From: Actinomycetes bacterium
GTDB lineage: Bacteria; Actinomycetota; Actinomycetes; Actinomycetales; Microbacteriaceae
DNA: 11,772 bases
NCBI GenBank assembly: GCA_023451265.1
Contig: JAEYAG010000252.1
Coordinates: 1-11,772 of the forward strand
Direction: 5' to 3'
Positions within the stretch are counted from its first letter, which is position 1; every line of letters starts with the position of its first letter. Of the stretch, positions 1 through 7,214 are shown piece by piece. A program made the position numbers and the translations under genes. The notes under the pieces were generated by a model. It was given only the letters and a program-made list of their open reading frames with translations, did no database searches and was not told the origin of the DNA.

Positions 1-536
1 CGGTAGAACGACGGCGCGACGAGGAAGCCGAGCACGATCATGAGCACCCAGACGGTGGGCCCGAGCACGGCGCGCGAGGCGAGCAGCACGATCATCGCGG
101 GCAGCGACATGACGAAGTTCGTCACCCAGCCCGACAGCGAGTCGAACCAGCGCCCGTAGTATCCGGCGATGAGGCCGGTGGGCACGCCGATGACGAGCGC
201 GACGACGAGCGCGATGACGGCGCCGCCGAGCGTGTTCTGCCCGCCGTAGAGCAGACGCGTCCAGACGTCGCGCCCGGCGGTGTCGAACCCGAGGAGGTGG
301 CCGGGCTGGGGACCCTGGAAGGCGTTCTTGGGGATCGCGTCGTTCGGGCCGAACGGCGTCAGCAGCGGTGCGCAGACGACCGCCAGCACGATGAGGACGA
401 GCAGGAGCGCGGCCCCCAGCGCGAGGGGGCGTGAGGCGATGGCGCGCAGGATGCCGGGGGCTTTCGCCGCGGCATCCGCGGCGACGGGCTCTTCCGTGGA
501 GACGTTCTCCATCGGGAGCGGGGCTTGCTGGCTCAC
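1..536 (-). CDS. DppC-like ABC transporter permease (3' end beyond left edge)
   Basis: Inner-membrane permease subunit of a peptide/opine/nickel-type ABC importer, partner of the DppB-like subunit encoded just upstream. About 178 N-terminal residues are in the window. There is a short Ala/Glu-rich cytoplasmic leader, a first membrane segment (roughly residues 32-50, Leu/Val/Ala-rich), then the family-typical periplasmic stretch GFDTAGRDVWTRLLYGG, matching the 'GTD..GRD..SRL..G' signature of DppC/OppC proteins. Two further membrane segments follow before the window ends. The EAA loop that contacts the ATPase should lie outside the window. I chose GTG at 536 because it overlaps the upstream stop in a GTGA arrangement and has GAGGA four bases before it. 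An ATG eight codons further in is the alternative. The ATPase genes expected downstream are not visible. The substrate cannot be told from the permease. Confidence 0.92.
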   Translation of the reverse strand, partial: MSQQAPLPMENVSTEEPVAADAAAKAPGILRAIASRPLALGAALLLVLIVLAVVCAPLLTPFGPNDAIPKNAFQGPQPGHLLGFDTAGRDVWTRLLYGGQNTLGGAVIALVVALVIGVPTGLIAGYYGRWFDSLSGWVTNFVMSLPAMIVLLASRAVLGPTVWVLMIVLGFLVAPSFY

Positions 537-1474
537 GAGGTCCTCGCTTTCGGCAGCAGCCAGCCGATACCGAGATCGACGAGCAGGTTGATGATGACGA
601 CGCCGATGGCCGACAGCATGACCAGGCCCATGATGATGGGGATGTCGCCGCGGGTCGTGTACTGGATGGTCATGGATCCGATGCCGGGCAGGCCGAAGAT
701 CTGCTCCACGATGACCGCGCCGCCGAGGAGGCCGACGAACTGCATGCCGAGGACGGTCAGAGCCGGGGCCGAGGCGTTGCGCAGCACGTGGCGGAAGAGG
801 ATCCGGCGGCGCGGCAGGCCGCGGGTGGCGAGGGTGCGCACGTAGTCGGAGCGCGCGACCTCGATCACCGAGGAGCGCACCTGCTGGGCGATGCCGGCGA
901 TCGCGGCGATGGAGAGGGAGATGACCGGGAGGGTGATCGTCGAGAGCCACCCGGTGAAGGACTGCGTGATGGGGATGTAGCCGATCGCGGGGAACCAGCG
1001 CAGCTGCACGGCGAACACGATGACGATGATGATCGTCACGAGGAAGCCCGGCAGCGCGTAGCCGGCGACGCTGAAGATCTGCACGAAGCGGTCGACGCCG
1101 CCACGGCGGATGCCGGCCCACACCCCGAGCAGGTAGCCGACGACGGCGGTGAGGAGCGTCACGCCGATCATGAGGCTGAGGGTGACCGGCAGGCGCCCCG
1201 CGATCGCGGTCGTGACGTATTCGCTGGAGAACCAGGAGCGGCCGAGGTCGCCCTGCAGGGCGTGGACGAGCCAGTCGCCGTACTGCACGAGGATCGGGCG
1301 ATCCACACCCAGCGCGGAGTTCTTGGCGGCGACGGCGGCCGGCGAGGCATTGATGCCGAGCAGCTGGCGGCCGACGTCCTGGCCGGCGAGCGAGAGGAGG
1401 AGGAAGGTGACGAACGACGTCACGAACAGCAGCACGATGCTGGCGCCGATCCGACGGGCGAGGAAGGAGAGCAT
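533..1474 (-). CDS. DppB-like ABC transporter permease
   Basis: First permease of the peptide/opine/nickel-type ABC importer, 313 residues from the ATG at 1474, normal for the family (about 305-340). It begins MLSFLARRIGAS followed by a strong membrane segment, the usual DppB start. More membrane segments follow, and a cytoplasmic EAA-type loop lies in the second half (VARSDYVRTLATRGLPRRR, then ILFRHVLRNA). This loop is where the ATPase docks. The C-terminus has the family's GLPGIG and NLLVDL..GWL patterns. An in-frame ATG at 1519 would add 15 residues (MGTATAVPTVPG...). I reject it because that stretch overlaps a perfect inverted repeat and does not look like a DppB N-terminus. The Shine-Dalgarno sequence is weak (GGGA about 8 bases upstream). 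The stop overlaps the next permease start by 4 bp, implying coupled translation. The gene sits between the binding protein and the second permease. Confidence 0.94.
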   Translation of the reverse strand: MLSFLARRIGASIVLLFVTSFVTFLLLSLAGQDVGRQLLGINASPAAVAAKNSALGVDRPILVQYGDWLVHALQGDLGRSWFSSEYVTTAIAGRLPVTLSLMIGVTLLTAVVGYLLGVWAGIRRGGVDRFVQIFSVAGYALPGFLVTIIIVIVFAVQLRWFPAIGYIPITQSFTGWLSTITLPVISLSIAAIAGIAQQVRSSVIEVARSDYVRTLATRGLPRRRILFRHVLRNASAPALTVLGMQFVGLLGGAVIVEQIFGLPGIGSMTIQYTTRGDIPIIMGLVMLSAIGVVIINLLVDLGIGWLLPKARTS

Positions 1475-1492
1475 GATGGCGGTCCCGGGGAC

Positions 1493-1520
1493 GGTGGGGA
1501 CGGCCGTGGCCGTCCCCACC
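1493..1520. repeat. Perfect 13-bp inverted repeat (hairpin) between binding-protein and permease genes
   Basis: Arms GGTGGGGACGGCC and GGCCGTCCCCACC are separated by GT. With a sterically possible loop this gives about 11 G/C-rich pairs and a six-base loop. It lies 9 bp after the stop of the solute-binding protein gene and ends about 18 bp before the dppB-like ATG. No T-run follows on the minus strand, so it is not a standard intrinsic terminator. The position is typical of hairpins that protect the upstream mRNA end or partly block read-through, leaving more binding protein than permease. That role is inference. Confidence 0.8.
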
Positions 1521-1529
1521 GCATCCTGA

Positions 1530-3053
1530 TCAGTCGGACAGGGAGTAGTTGTAGATCGACGTCTCGGCCGAACCCGCCTGGGTCTCGGCCGTGATGCCGG
1601 GGACGGTGACGAGCTTGTACGTCATCCGGTAGAACGGCAGGAACCAGGCGTCCTTCACGATGTGCTCGTTCATCTCCTGGTAGATCGCCTTCGCGTCATC
1701 ACCCGACGCGGTGCGCGCCTCGGCGGAGAGCTTCTGCACGGTGTCGTCGGTGGTGCCGAAGAAGTTGAACGTGCCCGGGGCGATGAGGGTGTTGTACGCG
1801 ATCCAGTCGTTCGAGGACTGCCCCATGTTCATGACCATGCCGGAGAACTCCCGGTCCATGAAGATCTGCTTGAGCGCCGTCGCGCTGTCGATGTCGGCCC
1901 AGGTGAGGGTGACGCCGACGGCGGCGAGGTCGGTCTGCAGCGTCGTCGCGATGTTGTCGGTGACGATCGTCGTCAGGCGCGGGAGGACGAGTTCGAACCC
2001 GTCGGCGTAGCCGGCGTCGGCGAGCAGCTCCTTCGCCTTGTCGGGGTCGTAGGTGTAGTAGTCGTCGAGCGAGGACTCGTAGCCGAGCGTGTCGACGCCC
2101 CAGACCTGGCTCGTGACCTCTCCGCGACCGTCGCGGATGACGTTCAGCATAGTGTCGCGGTCGATCGCGTAGTTCAGCGCCTGGCGCACCTCGGGCTTGG
2201 CGAGGGCCGGGGTGACGACGCCGCCGCGGTCGAACAGCAGCACGCCCTGGAAGTCGAACAGGACGTCCTGCTGCGTGAGGTTCGCGTCCTGCTCGGCAGC
2301 CAGCTGCTGGTCGGCGTTCTGCAGCAGCGCGCTGTCGAGCTGGCCGGTCTTCAGGCCGTTGACGATCGCGTTCTCGTTGTCGAACGCGGAGATCGTGATC
2401 GTCGAGAAGTCGAGCTCCTCGCCCCAGTACGTCGCGCGCTGATCGAACACCCACGTGGTGCCGATCGCGGTCTCCCCGCTGTCGAGCGTGTACGGGCCGG
2501 TGCCGTCGGGCGTCGTGACGAGTGCGTCTTCGGTGGCGAACTTCGCCGGGTTGGCCATGAGTCCCGCCGAGTCGGAGAGGTAGAACTCCAGCCCAGGGTC
2601 GGCCTGCGGCACGGTGATCGTGACGTGCGTCGGATCCACGACGGCGACCTCGGCCCCCGCGAGGTACGCGGCGTTCGGACCGCCGGCGTCGCGGAACCGG
2701 TCCATGTTGGCCTTGACGGCGTCGGCGTCGAGCTTCGTGCCGTCGTCGAACGCGACGTCGTCGCGCAGGGTCAGCGTCAGCACCGTGTGGTCGTCGTTGT
2801 ACTCCCACGCCGTCGCGAGCATCGGCTCGTATAACCCGTCGGGCGCGCGCTTGATGAGCGTGTCGTAGACCGCCTGGAAGTAGGGCATCGTGCCGCCGAT
2901 GGCGTCGACCGGGTCGAGGCTCGTCGGGGTCGACATCGTGCCGATCTTGAGCGTGTCGTCGTGCTCAGGTGCGGCCTGACCGCCCGCGCAGCCGGTGAGG
3001 ACGAGCAGTGCGGCGACACCGGCCGCGACGCCCCCCATGATTCGCTTGTGCAT
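1530..3053 (-). CDS. ABC transporter solute-binding lipoprotein, family 5 (SBP_bac_5)
   Basis: Extracytoplasmic substrate-binding lipoprotein of the ABC importer, 507 residues, the usual size for cluster C / family 5 proteins that bind peptides, nickel, opines or, in some lineages, oligosaccharides. The N-terminus MHKRIMGGVAAGVAALLVLTGC is a short lipoprotein signal peptide with lipobox LTGC. Cys22 would be lipidated and the mature protein tethered to the membrane. After it come the family hallmarks: LKIGTMSTPTSLDP, YDTLIKRAPDGLYEPMLATAW, LTLRDDVAFDDGTKLDADAV and later PEVRQALNYAIDRDTML. I chose ATG 3053 because GGAG sits 9 bases upstream and the signal peptide begins there. ATG 3068 is in frame but its own upstream region has no Shine-Dalgarno sequence. 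A longer frame running upstream into the tetR gene is not credible. The gene is first in its operon and divergent from the TetR/GH3 operon, which hints at a glycoside or oligosaccharide ligand. That is inference. Confidence 0.93.
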   Translation of the reverse strand: MHKRIMGGVAAGVAALLVLTGCAGGQAAPEHDDTLKIGTMSTPTSLDPVDAIGGTMPYFQAVYDTLIKRAPDGLYEPMLATAWEYNDDHTVLTLTLRDDVAFDDGTKLDADAVKANMDRFRDAGGPNAAYLAGAEVAVVDPTHVTITVPQADPGLEFYLSDSAGLMANPAKFATEDALVTTPDGTGPYTLDSGETAIGTTWVFDQRATYWGEELDFSTITISAFDNENAIVNGLKTGQLDSALLQNADQQLAAEQDANLTQQDVLFDFQGVLLFDRGGVVTPALAKPEVRQALNYAIDRDTMLNVIRDGRGEVTSQVWGVDTLGYESSLDDYYTYDPDKAKELLADAGYADGFELVLPRLTTIVTDNIATTLQTDLAAVGVTLTWADIDSATALKQIFMDREFSGMVMNMGQSSNDWIAYNTLIAPGTFNFFGTTDDTVQKLSAEARTASGDDAKAIYQEMNEHIVKDAWFLPFYRMTYKLVTVPGITAETQAGSAETSIYNYSLSD

Positions 3054-3062
3054 GTGAGAGAA

Positions 3063-3066
3063 CTCC
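3063..3066 (-). promoter_or_regulatory. Ribosome binding site of the solute-binding protein gene
   Basis: GGAG on the minus strand, 9 bases before the ATG at 3053. It decides between two nearby in-frame ATGs: it overlaps the upstream one (3068), so only the downstream ATG can use it. Confidence 0.65.
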
Positions 3067-3085
3067 ATTGTCGCTGTGAGGAAGA

Positions 3086-3109
3086 GGACCGCTCCGGGGT
3101 GCTCGGTCC
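3086..3109. repeat. Small inverted repeat in the ABC operon leader
   Basis: GGACCG and CGGTCC are perfect 6-bp arms 12 bases apart, inside the predicted untranslated leader of the binding-protein mRNA. They could form a weak leader hairpin or be a second protein-binding site. At this GC content a 6-bp match can arise by chance. Confidence 0.25.
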
Positions 3110-3122
3110 GAACGCGATGGAC

Positions 3123-3128
3123 AGTATC
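3123..3128 (-). promoter_or_regulatory. Candidate extended -10 element for the ABC operon
   Basis: On the minus strand the sequence reads TGTGATACT: a TGn extension followed by GATACT, four of six matches to TATAAT. It would start transcription about 65 bases before the ATG at 3053. The region 17 bp upstream, where a -35 box would lie, is occupied by the 14-bp palindrome and does not resemble TTGACA. A repressor bound there would cover the promoter. This is a prediction from sequence only. Confidence 0.4.
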
Positions 3129-3136
3129 ACAAGTTT

Positions 3137-3150
3137 CTACCACGTGGTAG
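3137..3150. promoter_or_regulatory. Perfect 14-bp palindrome, probable TetR-family operator
   Basis: CTACCACGTGGTAG is a perfect palindrome with a CACGTG core. It lies in the divergent intergenic region, 32 bp before the regulator start and 84 bp before the binding-protein start. TetR-family proteins bind such palindromes as dimers and often sit beside their own gene. The site overlaps the presumed -35 region of the minus-strand promoter and lies just upstream of the tetR leader, so one site could control both operons. No second copy was found elsewhere in the window. Confidence 0.65.
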
Positions 3151-3170
3151 GTTTTCCGAGATCGACGATG

Positions 3171-3175
3171 AAAGG
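3171..3175 (+). promoter_or_regulatory. Ribosome binding site of the TetR-family gene
   Basis: AAAGG, six bases before the ATG at 3182. The other in-frame ATG at 3176 directly abuts this element and so cannot use it, which favours the shorter protein. Confidence 0.6.
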
Positions 3176-3181
3176 ATGCCG

Positions 3182-3814
3182 ATGACGACGCCGGCACCGC
3201 GCAAACTCACCAAGGGCGAGCGCACTCAGCAGCGCATCCTGCAGGCCGCGCTGGAGCTGTTCAGCGAACAGGGCTTCGCGACGACGTCGGTGCGCGACAT
3301 CGCCGCCCGCGCCGGGATCACCCATGTGGGCCTCATCCACCACTTCCCCAGCAAAGACGACATGCTGGTGCGGATCCTCGAGTACCGCGAGGAGCAGGAC
3401 CGCGCCAATGCCGCGCGGTTCGCCGAGCTCGGGATCGACCGGATCTTCGCCTGGATGGTCGACATCATCTCGACGAACATCGAGCACCCCGACCGCATCC
3501 GCCTGTACGTGAAGCTCTCGGCGGAGGCCACGGAGGAGAGCCACCCGGCGAACGCGTACTTCACGCGCCGCTACAGCCTGCTGCTCGAGACCGTCGCGGC
3601 CGGATTCGCCGACCACTTCGCCGTGACGCCCCCGGCCTTCGACATCACGCCCGAGGAGGCCGCCCGCAGCGTCATCGCGCTGATGGACGGCCTGCAGCTG
3701 CAGTGGCTGCTGTTCCCGGGCGACGTCGACATGCTCGCGGTGCTGCACACCCAGCTCGCCCCGCTCGGGGTCACCCTGCCCGAGCGCTCCCGCCCCGACC
3801 CGGAGACACCATGA
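3182..3814 (+). CDS. TetR/AcrR-family transcriptional regulator
   Basis: DNA-binding regulator of 210 residues, normal TetR size. The N-terminal TetR domain is clear: ERTQQRILQAALELFSEQGF (helix 1) followed by a helix-turn-helix at about residues 34-55 (TTSVRDIAARAGITHVGLIHHF), then PSKDDML. The C-terminal helical ligand-binding and dimer region (about 60-205) is less conserved and names no ligand. It includes a MDGLQLQWLL stretch seen in many regulators of this family. Start 3182 is preferred over 3176 because AAAGG is correctly spaced from it. The gene is first in the operon, its stop overlaps the next start (ATGA), and it diverges from the ABC importer genes. It probably represses both its own operon and the importer through the 3137-3150 palindrome and is released by a substrate or breakdown product. 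This role is inferred from position. Confidence 0.94.
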   Translation: MTTPAPRKLTKGERTQQRILQAALELFSEQGFATTSVRDIAARAGITHVGLIHHFPSKDDMLVRILEYREEQDRANAARFAELGIDRIFAWMVDIISTNIEHPDRIRLYVKLSAEATEESHPANAYFTRRYSLLLETVAAGFADHFAVTPPAFDITPEEAARSVIALMDGLQLQWLLFPGDVDMLAVLHTQLAPLGVTLPERSRPDPETP

Positions 3815-6066
3815 CCGACACGACCGCGACCGACGCGGCCCGCCCGCTCGACCTCGACGACAAGGCGGTGCTCGTCGCCGGGGCGTCGACCTGGACGACC
3901 GTCGCCGGCGCCGGCATCCCCGCGCTGAACCTCAGCGACGGCCCGCACGGCGTGCGCCGCCAGGGGACGAGCGGCGACAACCTCGGGATCGGCACGAGCC
4001 TGCCGGCCGTGTGCTTCCCGCCCGCGGTGGGGCTCGCCGCCACGTGGAACCCGCAGCTGGTCAAGCAGGTCGGCGCCGCGCTCGGCCGTGAGGCGCGGGC
4101 GCTCGAGGTCCACGTGGTGCTGGGTCCGGGCCTGAACATCAAGCGCTCCCCGCTCGGCGGCCGCAACTTCGAGTACTTCTCCGAGGACCCCCGCGTGAGC
4201 GGCACGCTCGCGGCGGCGATGGTCCGCGGCATCCAGTCGATGCGGGTCGCCGCGACACCCAAGCACTTCGCCGTCAACAACCAGGAGACCGACCGGATGC
4301 GCGTCAGCGCGACGGTGAGCGAGCGCGCGCTGCGCGAGATCTACCTCGCGGCCTTCGAGCAGGTCGTCCGCGACGCCTCGCCGTGGGCCTTCATGTCGGC
4401 CTACAACCGCATCAACGGCACCTTCGCCAGCGAAGACCGCGGGCTGCTCACCGAGCTGCTCCGGGACGAGTGGGGGTTCGACGGGCTCGTGATGTCGGAC
4501 TGGGGCGCCGTGAACGACCCCGCCGCCGCCGTCGCCGCCGGCCTCGACCTCGAGATGCCGCCGAGCGGCCGCGCACGCCGCATCGTCGACGCCGTCAGGG
4601 CGGGCGAGATCGACGAGGACGTGCTCGACACCGCGATCGAGCGACTGCGCACGCTCGCCGCGCGCACGGTCGACGTCGAGCCGCTCGAGCGCGACATCGA
4701 GGCGTCGCAGCAGGTGGCGCTGCAGGCCGCGCGCGAAGCCGTGACCCTGCTGGACAACGACGGCCTCCTTCCCCTGGCACCGAGCACGGGCCGCGTGCTC
4801 GTCGTCGGCGAGTTCGCGCGCACGCCACGGTTCCAGGGCGGCGGATCGTCGCGGGTCTCCCCGACGCGCGTCGTCAGCGCGCTCGATGCGATGCGCGAGA
4901 TCGCCGGGGATGCCGTCGCGTTCGCGCCCGGGTTCACCCTGACCGGCGAGGCGGACCCCGCCCTCGCCGACGCGGCCGTCGAGGCATCCGCCGAGGCCGA
5001 TGTCGTCGTGGCGTTCCTGGGGCTCAGCGACCGGGCCGAGTCGGAGGGCTTCGACCGGACGACCCTCGCCCTGCCGGCCGATCAGCTCGCCCTGCTGCAG
5101 CGGCTGACGGCGACGGGGCGACCCGTCGCGGTCGTGCTGTCGGGCGGGTCGGTCATCGAGGTGTCGGGGTGGCGCGACGCGGTCGCGGCGATCGCCGAGG
5201 GCTGGCTGCTCGGCCAGGAGGGGGGCCGCGCGATCGCCGAGGTGCTCTACGGCCTCGTCAACCCCAGCGGGCGGCTCACCGAGACGATCCCGCACCGCCT
5301 CGAGGACACCCCGAGCTTCGCGACCTTCCCGGGTCGGGGCGGCGAGGTGCTCTACGGCGAGGACGTCTTCGTCGGCTACCGCCACTACGACTCGCGCGGC
5401 ATCGACGTCGCCTACCCGTTCGGGCACGGCCTGAGCTACACGACGTTCGCGTACGAGTCGATCGACGTGGTGCCGCTGGACAGCGGGGGCGGCGACAGTG
5501 CAGCCGACGGCGCGCACGGAAACCGCTGGGAAGTGCGCGTCAGCGTGCGCAACACCGGCGACCGCGCCGGGGCCGAGGTCGTGCAGCTGTACGTCGCACC
5601 CGAATCCGGGGCGGTCGTCCGCCCCGTGCACGAGCTGCGCGGGTTCGCGAAGGTGTTCCTCGAGCCCGGGGAGAGCACGCACGCGGAGTTCACGGTGACC
5701 GGCCGCGACCTCGCGTTCTGGAACAGCCGGCACCACCGCTGGCAGGTCGAGCCCGGCAGCTACCGCATCGAGATCGGCGCGAGCTCCCGCGACATCCGGC
5801 TCGCCGAGACGATCCGCACGGACGGCGACGGCATCGTCGATCCGCTCCGGATGGACTCGACGCTTGCGGAGTGGGCCGTCCACCCCGTCGGCGCCGACAT
5901 CGTCGCGCGCGTCCGCGCCGGCATCCCATCCGAACTCGCGGCGCGTGCGCCCGAACTGATCGAGATGGTCCAGTCGACCCCCGTGATCAAGCTCGTGACG
6001 TGGGGCATCGGCATCACCGAGGACGTCGTCCGACAGGTCGTCGCGGCCTCCGGGGGCCGGGCGTGA
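3811..6066 (+). CDS. Glycoside hydrolase family 3 beta-glycosidase, cytoplasmic
   Basis: Retaining exo-acting beta-glycosidase (probably beta-glucosidase or a relative), 751 residues with no signal peptide, so it acts on imported substrate. The N-terminal barrel (about 10-290) carries SDGPHG (Asp43), KRSPLGGRNFEYFSEDP (Lys111 onward), KHFAVNN (Lys151-His152) and the nucleophile motif VMSDWGA with Asp230. The alpha/beta sandwich (about 330-550) contains RAESEGFDR, where Glu410 or Glu412 is the likely acid/base. YPFGHGLSYT leads to a fibronectin III-like domain (about 571-664). There is no PA14 insert. About 80 further residues (671-751) form a probably helical tail. The ATG at 3811 overlaps the tetR stop and has GGAG five bases before it. 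The stop overlaps the next gene (GTGA). Members of this family from actinobacteria, including Microbacterium, can act on plant glycosides such as ginsenosides. The substrate here is unknown. Confidence 0.95.
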   Translation: MTDTTATDAARPLDLDDKAVLVAGASTWTTVAGAGIPALNLSDGPHGVRRQGTSGDNLGIGTSLPAVCFPPAVGLAATWNPQLVKQVGAALGREARALEVHVVLGPGLNIKRSPLGGRNFEYFSEDPRVSGTLAAAMVRGIQSMRVAATPKHFAVNNQETDRMRVSATVSERALREIYLAAFEQVVRDASPWAFMSAYNRINGTFASEDRGLLTELLRDEWGFDGLVMSDWGAVNDPAAAVAAGLDLEMPPSGRARRIVDAVRAGEIDEDVLDTAIERLRTLAARTVDVEPLERDIEASQQVALQAAREAVTLLDNDGLLPLAPSTGRVLVVGEFARTPRFQGGGSSRVSPTRVVSALDAMREIAGDAVAFAPGFTLTGEADPALADAAVEASAEADVVVAFLGLSDRAESEGFDRTTLALPADQLALLQRLTATGRPVAVVLSGGSVIEVSGWRDAVAAIAEGWLLGQEGGRAIAEVLYGLVNPSGRLTETIPHRLEDTPSFATFPGRGGEVLYGEDVFVGYRHYDSRGIDVAYPFGHGLSYTTFAYESIDVVPLDSGGGDSAADGAHGNRWEVRVSVRNTGDRAGAEVVQLYVAPESGAVVRPVHELRGFAKVFLEPGESTHAEFTVTGRDLAFWNSRHHRWQVEPGSYRIEIGASSRDIRLAETIRTDGDGIVDPLRMDSTLAEWAVHPVGADIVARVRAGIPSELAARAPELIEMVQSTPVIKLVTWGIGITEDVVRQVVAASGGRA

Positions 6067-7214
6067 CCACCGCGGACGGGAGCGCCGGCACCGTCTCCGT
6101 CTCCGGTGACGGCTGGGCGCCGTTCGTCCACGGCGCGGCCTCGCTCGAGCCGGGCGACGGCGGCGGCGTCACGCCGCACCGGCTGCCCGCGTGGGCGCGC
6201 GCCCAGGTCGCCGACCCGATGTTCCTCGCGGTCGAGGCGTGCCCGGGCGGAGTGGCGCTGCGGTTCGACACCGACGCCGACGAGGCCGTGCTCACGATCG
6301 GCACGACCACCATGGTCCCCGCCGGCGCGGCGACGCCGGTCATCGCACCGCTCGTCGTCAGCCGCGGAGGCCGCGACGTCGACGTGCCGGCGCCGATCCC
6401 CACGGTCATCGAGTTCAGCCCGCAGCTGCAGCCCGCCGGCATCCGCCCGCACGCGCCGCAGGCGATCACCCTGCCGATCCCCGGGACCGGCCCCGTGACG
6501 GTGCTGCTCCCCCACAATGCCCGGGTCTCGCTCGTCTCCCTCACCGCCGCGGCGCCGCTGCGCCCCGCCGAGATGCCCGGGCTGCGCTGGACCCACTACG
6601 GCAGCTCGATCAGCCAGGGACTGAACGCGGTCTCCGCGGCCCGCACCTGGCCGGTCGCCGCGGCACGCACCCTGGGGTGGAACCTGCGGAACCTCTCCTT
6701 CTCGGGCAACGCGCAGCTCGACGGGTTCGCCGCGCGCATGATCCGCGACATCCCCGCCGACCTCATCACCCTCAAGATCGGCATCAACCTGCTGAACGCC
6801 GACTCGATGCGCGAGCGTACCTTCCGCCCCGCCGTGCACGCCTTCCTCGACACGATCCGGGAGGGCCAGCCCGACACGCCCATCGCGCTCATCACGGCAC
6901 TCGCCTGCCCCCTGCACGAGCACACCCCGGGCCCCGTCGTCGGCGACCCCGACGGGATGATGCGTGCCGCGCAACGCGATGTGGAGCAGGATGCCGGTGC
7001 GCTCACGCTCCACCGCACGCGCGAGATCCTCGGCGAAGTCGCCCAGGTGCGTGCCGACCCGCGCCTGGCCCTCGTCGACGGCCTCGCGCTGTTCGGCGAG
7101 GCGGATACCGGGCACCTCTACGACCGCCTGCATCCGGACCAGGCGGGCCTCGATCTCATCGCCGACCGGTTCGTCGCCCTCGTCGGCGCGCGATACGACG
7201 AGGCGGCCCGGTAG
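6063..7214 (+). CDS. SGNH/GDSL-family hydrolase (probable carbohydrate esterase)
   Basis: Serine esterase of the SGNH fold, 383 residues, no signal peptide. The catalytic blocks are complete: block I HYGSSISQG with probable nucleophile Ser182; block II SFSGNAQ with oxyanion Gly215; block III KIGINLLN with Asn242; block V YDRLHPDQAG with Asp354 and His357. In front lies a domain of about 170 residues rich in Val/Thr/Pro, probably a beta-sandwich, as in several two-domain carbohydrate esterases of this superfamily. Such enzymes commonly remove acetyl groups from sugars. The GTG start at 6063 overlaps the GH3 stop in a GTGA arrangement and follows a G-rich stretch. The stop directly abuts the next ATG. 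Placement between a cytoplasmic beta-glycosidase and another esterase suggests deacylation of the imported glycoside. The bond actually cut cannot be read from the sequence. Confidence 0.88.
   Translation: MTTADGSAGTVSVSGDGWAPFVHGAASLEPGDGGGVTPHRLPAWARAQVADPMFLAVEACPGGVALRFDTDADEAVLTIGTTTMVPAGAATPVIAPLVVSRGGRDVDVPAPIPTVIEFSPQLQPAGIRPHAPQAITLPIPGTGPVTVLLPHNARVSLVSLTAAAPLRPAEMPGLRWTHYGSSISQGLNAVSAARTWPVAAARTLGWNLRNLSFSGNAQLDGFAARMIRDIPADLITLKIGINLLNADSMRERTFRPAVHAFLDTIREGQPDTPIALITALACPLHEHTPGPVVGDPDGMMRAAQRDVEQDAGALTLHRTREILGEVAQVRADPRLALVDGLALFGEADTGHLYDRLHPDQAGLDLIADRFVALVGARYDEAAR

Noticed and set aside
1475..1519. ATG at 1519 as the DppB-like start
   Set aside because: The added 15 residues are encoded by the hairpin region, lack family resemblance and have no ribosome binding site. 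ATG 1474 gives a standard DppB N-terminus.
1662..2834. Long plus-strand open frame opposite the solute-binding protein gene
   Set aside because: Low-complexity Val/Arg/Glu/Gly composition without motifs. The minus strand encodes a complete family 5 lipoprotein.
3118..3153. TGGACA (3118-3123) as the -35 box of the tetR operon
   Set aside because: It matches TTGACA at five of six positions, but no good -10 hexamer lies 16-18 bp downstream. TAGGTT at 3148 is 24 bp away. The tetR promoter is left unassigned.
3054..3197. Upstream extension of the solute-binding protein reading frame to 3197
   Set aside because: It would cross the operator, the promoter and the tetR start, and would put 48 residues before an intact lipoprotein signal peptide that has its own ribosome binding site.
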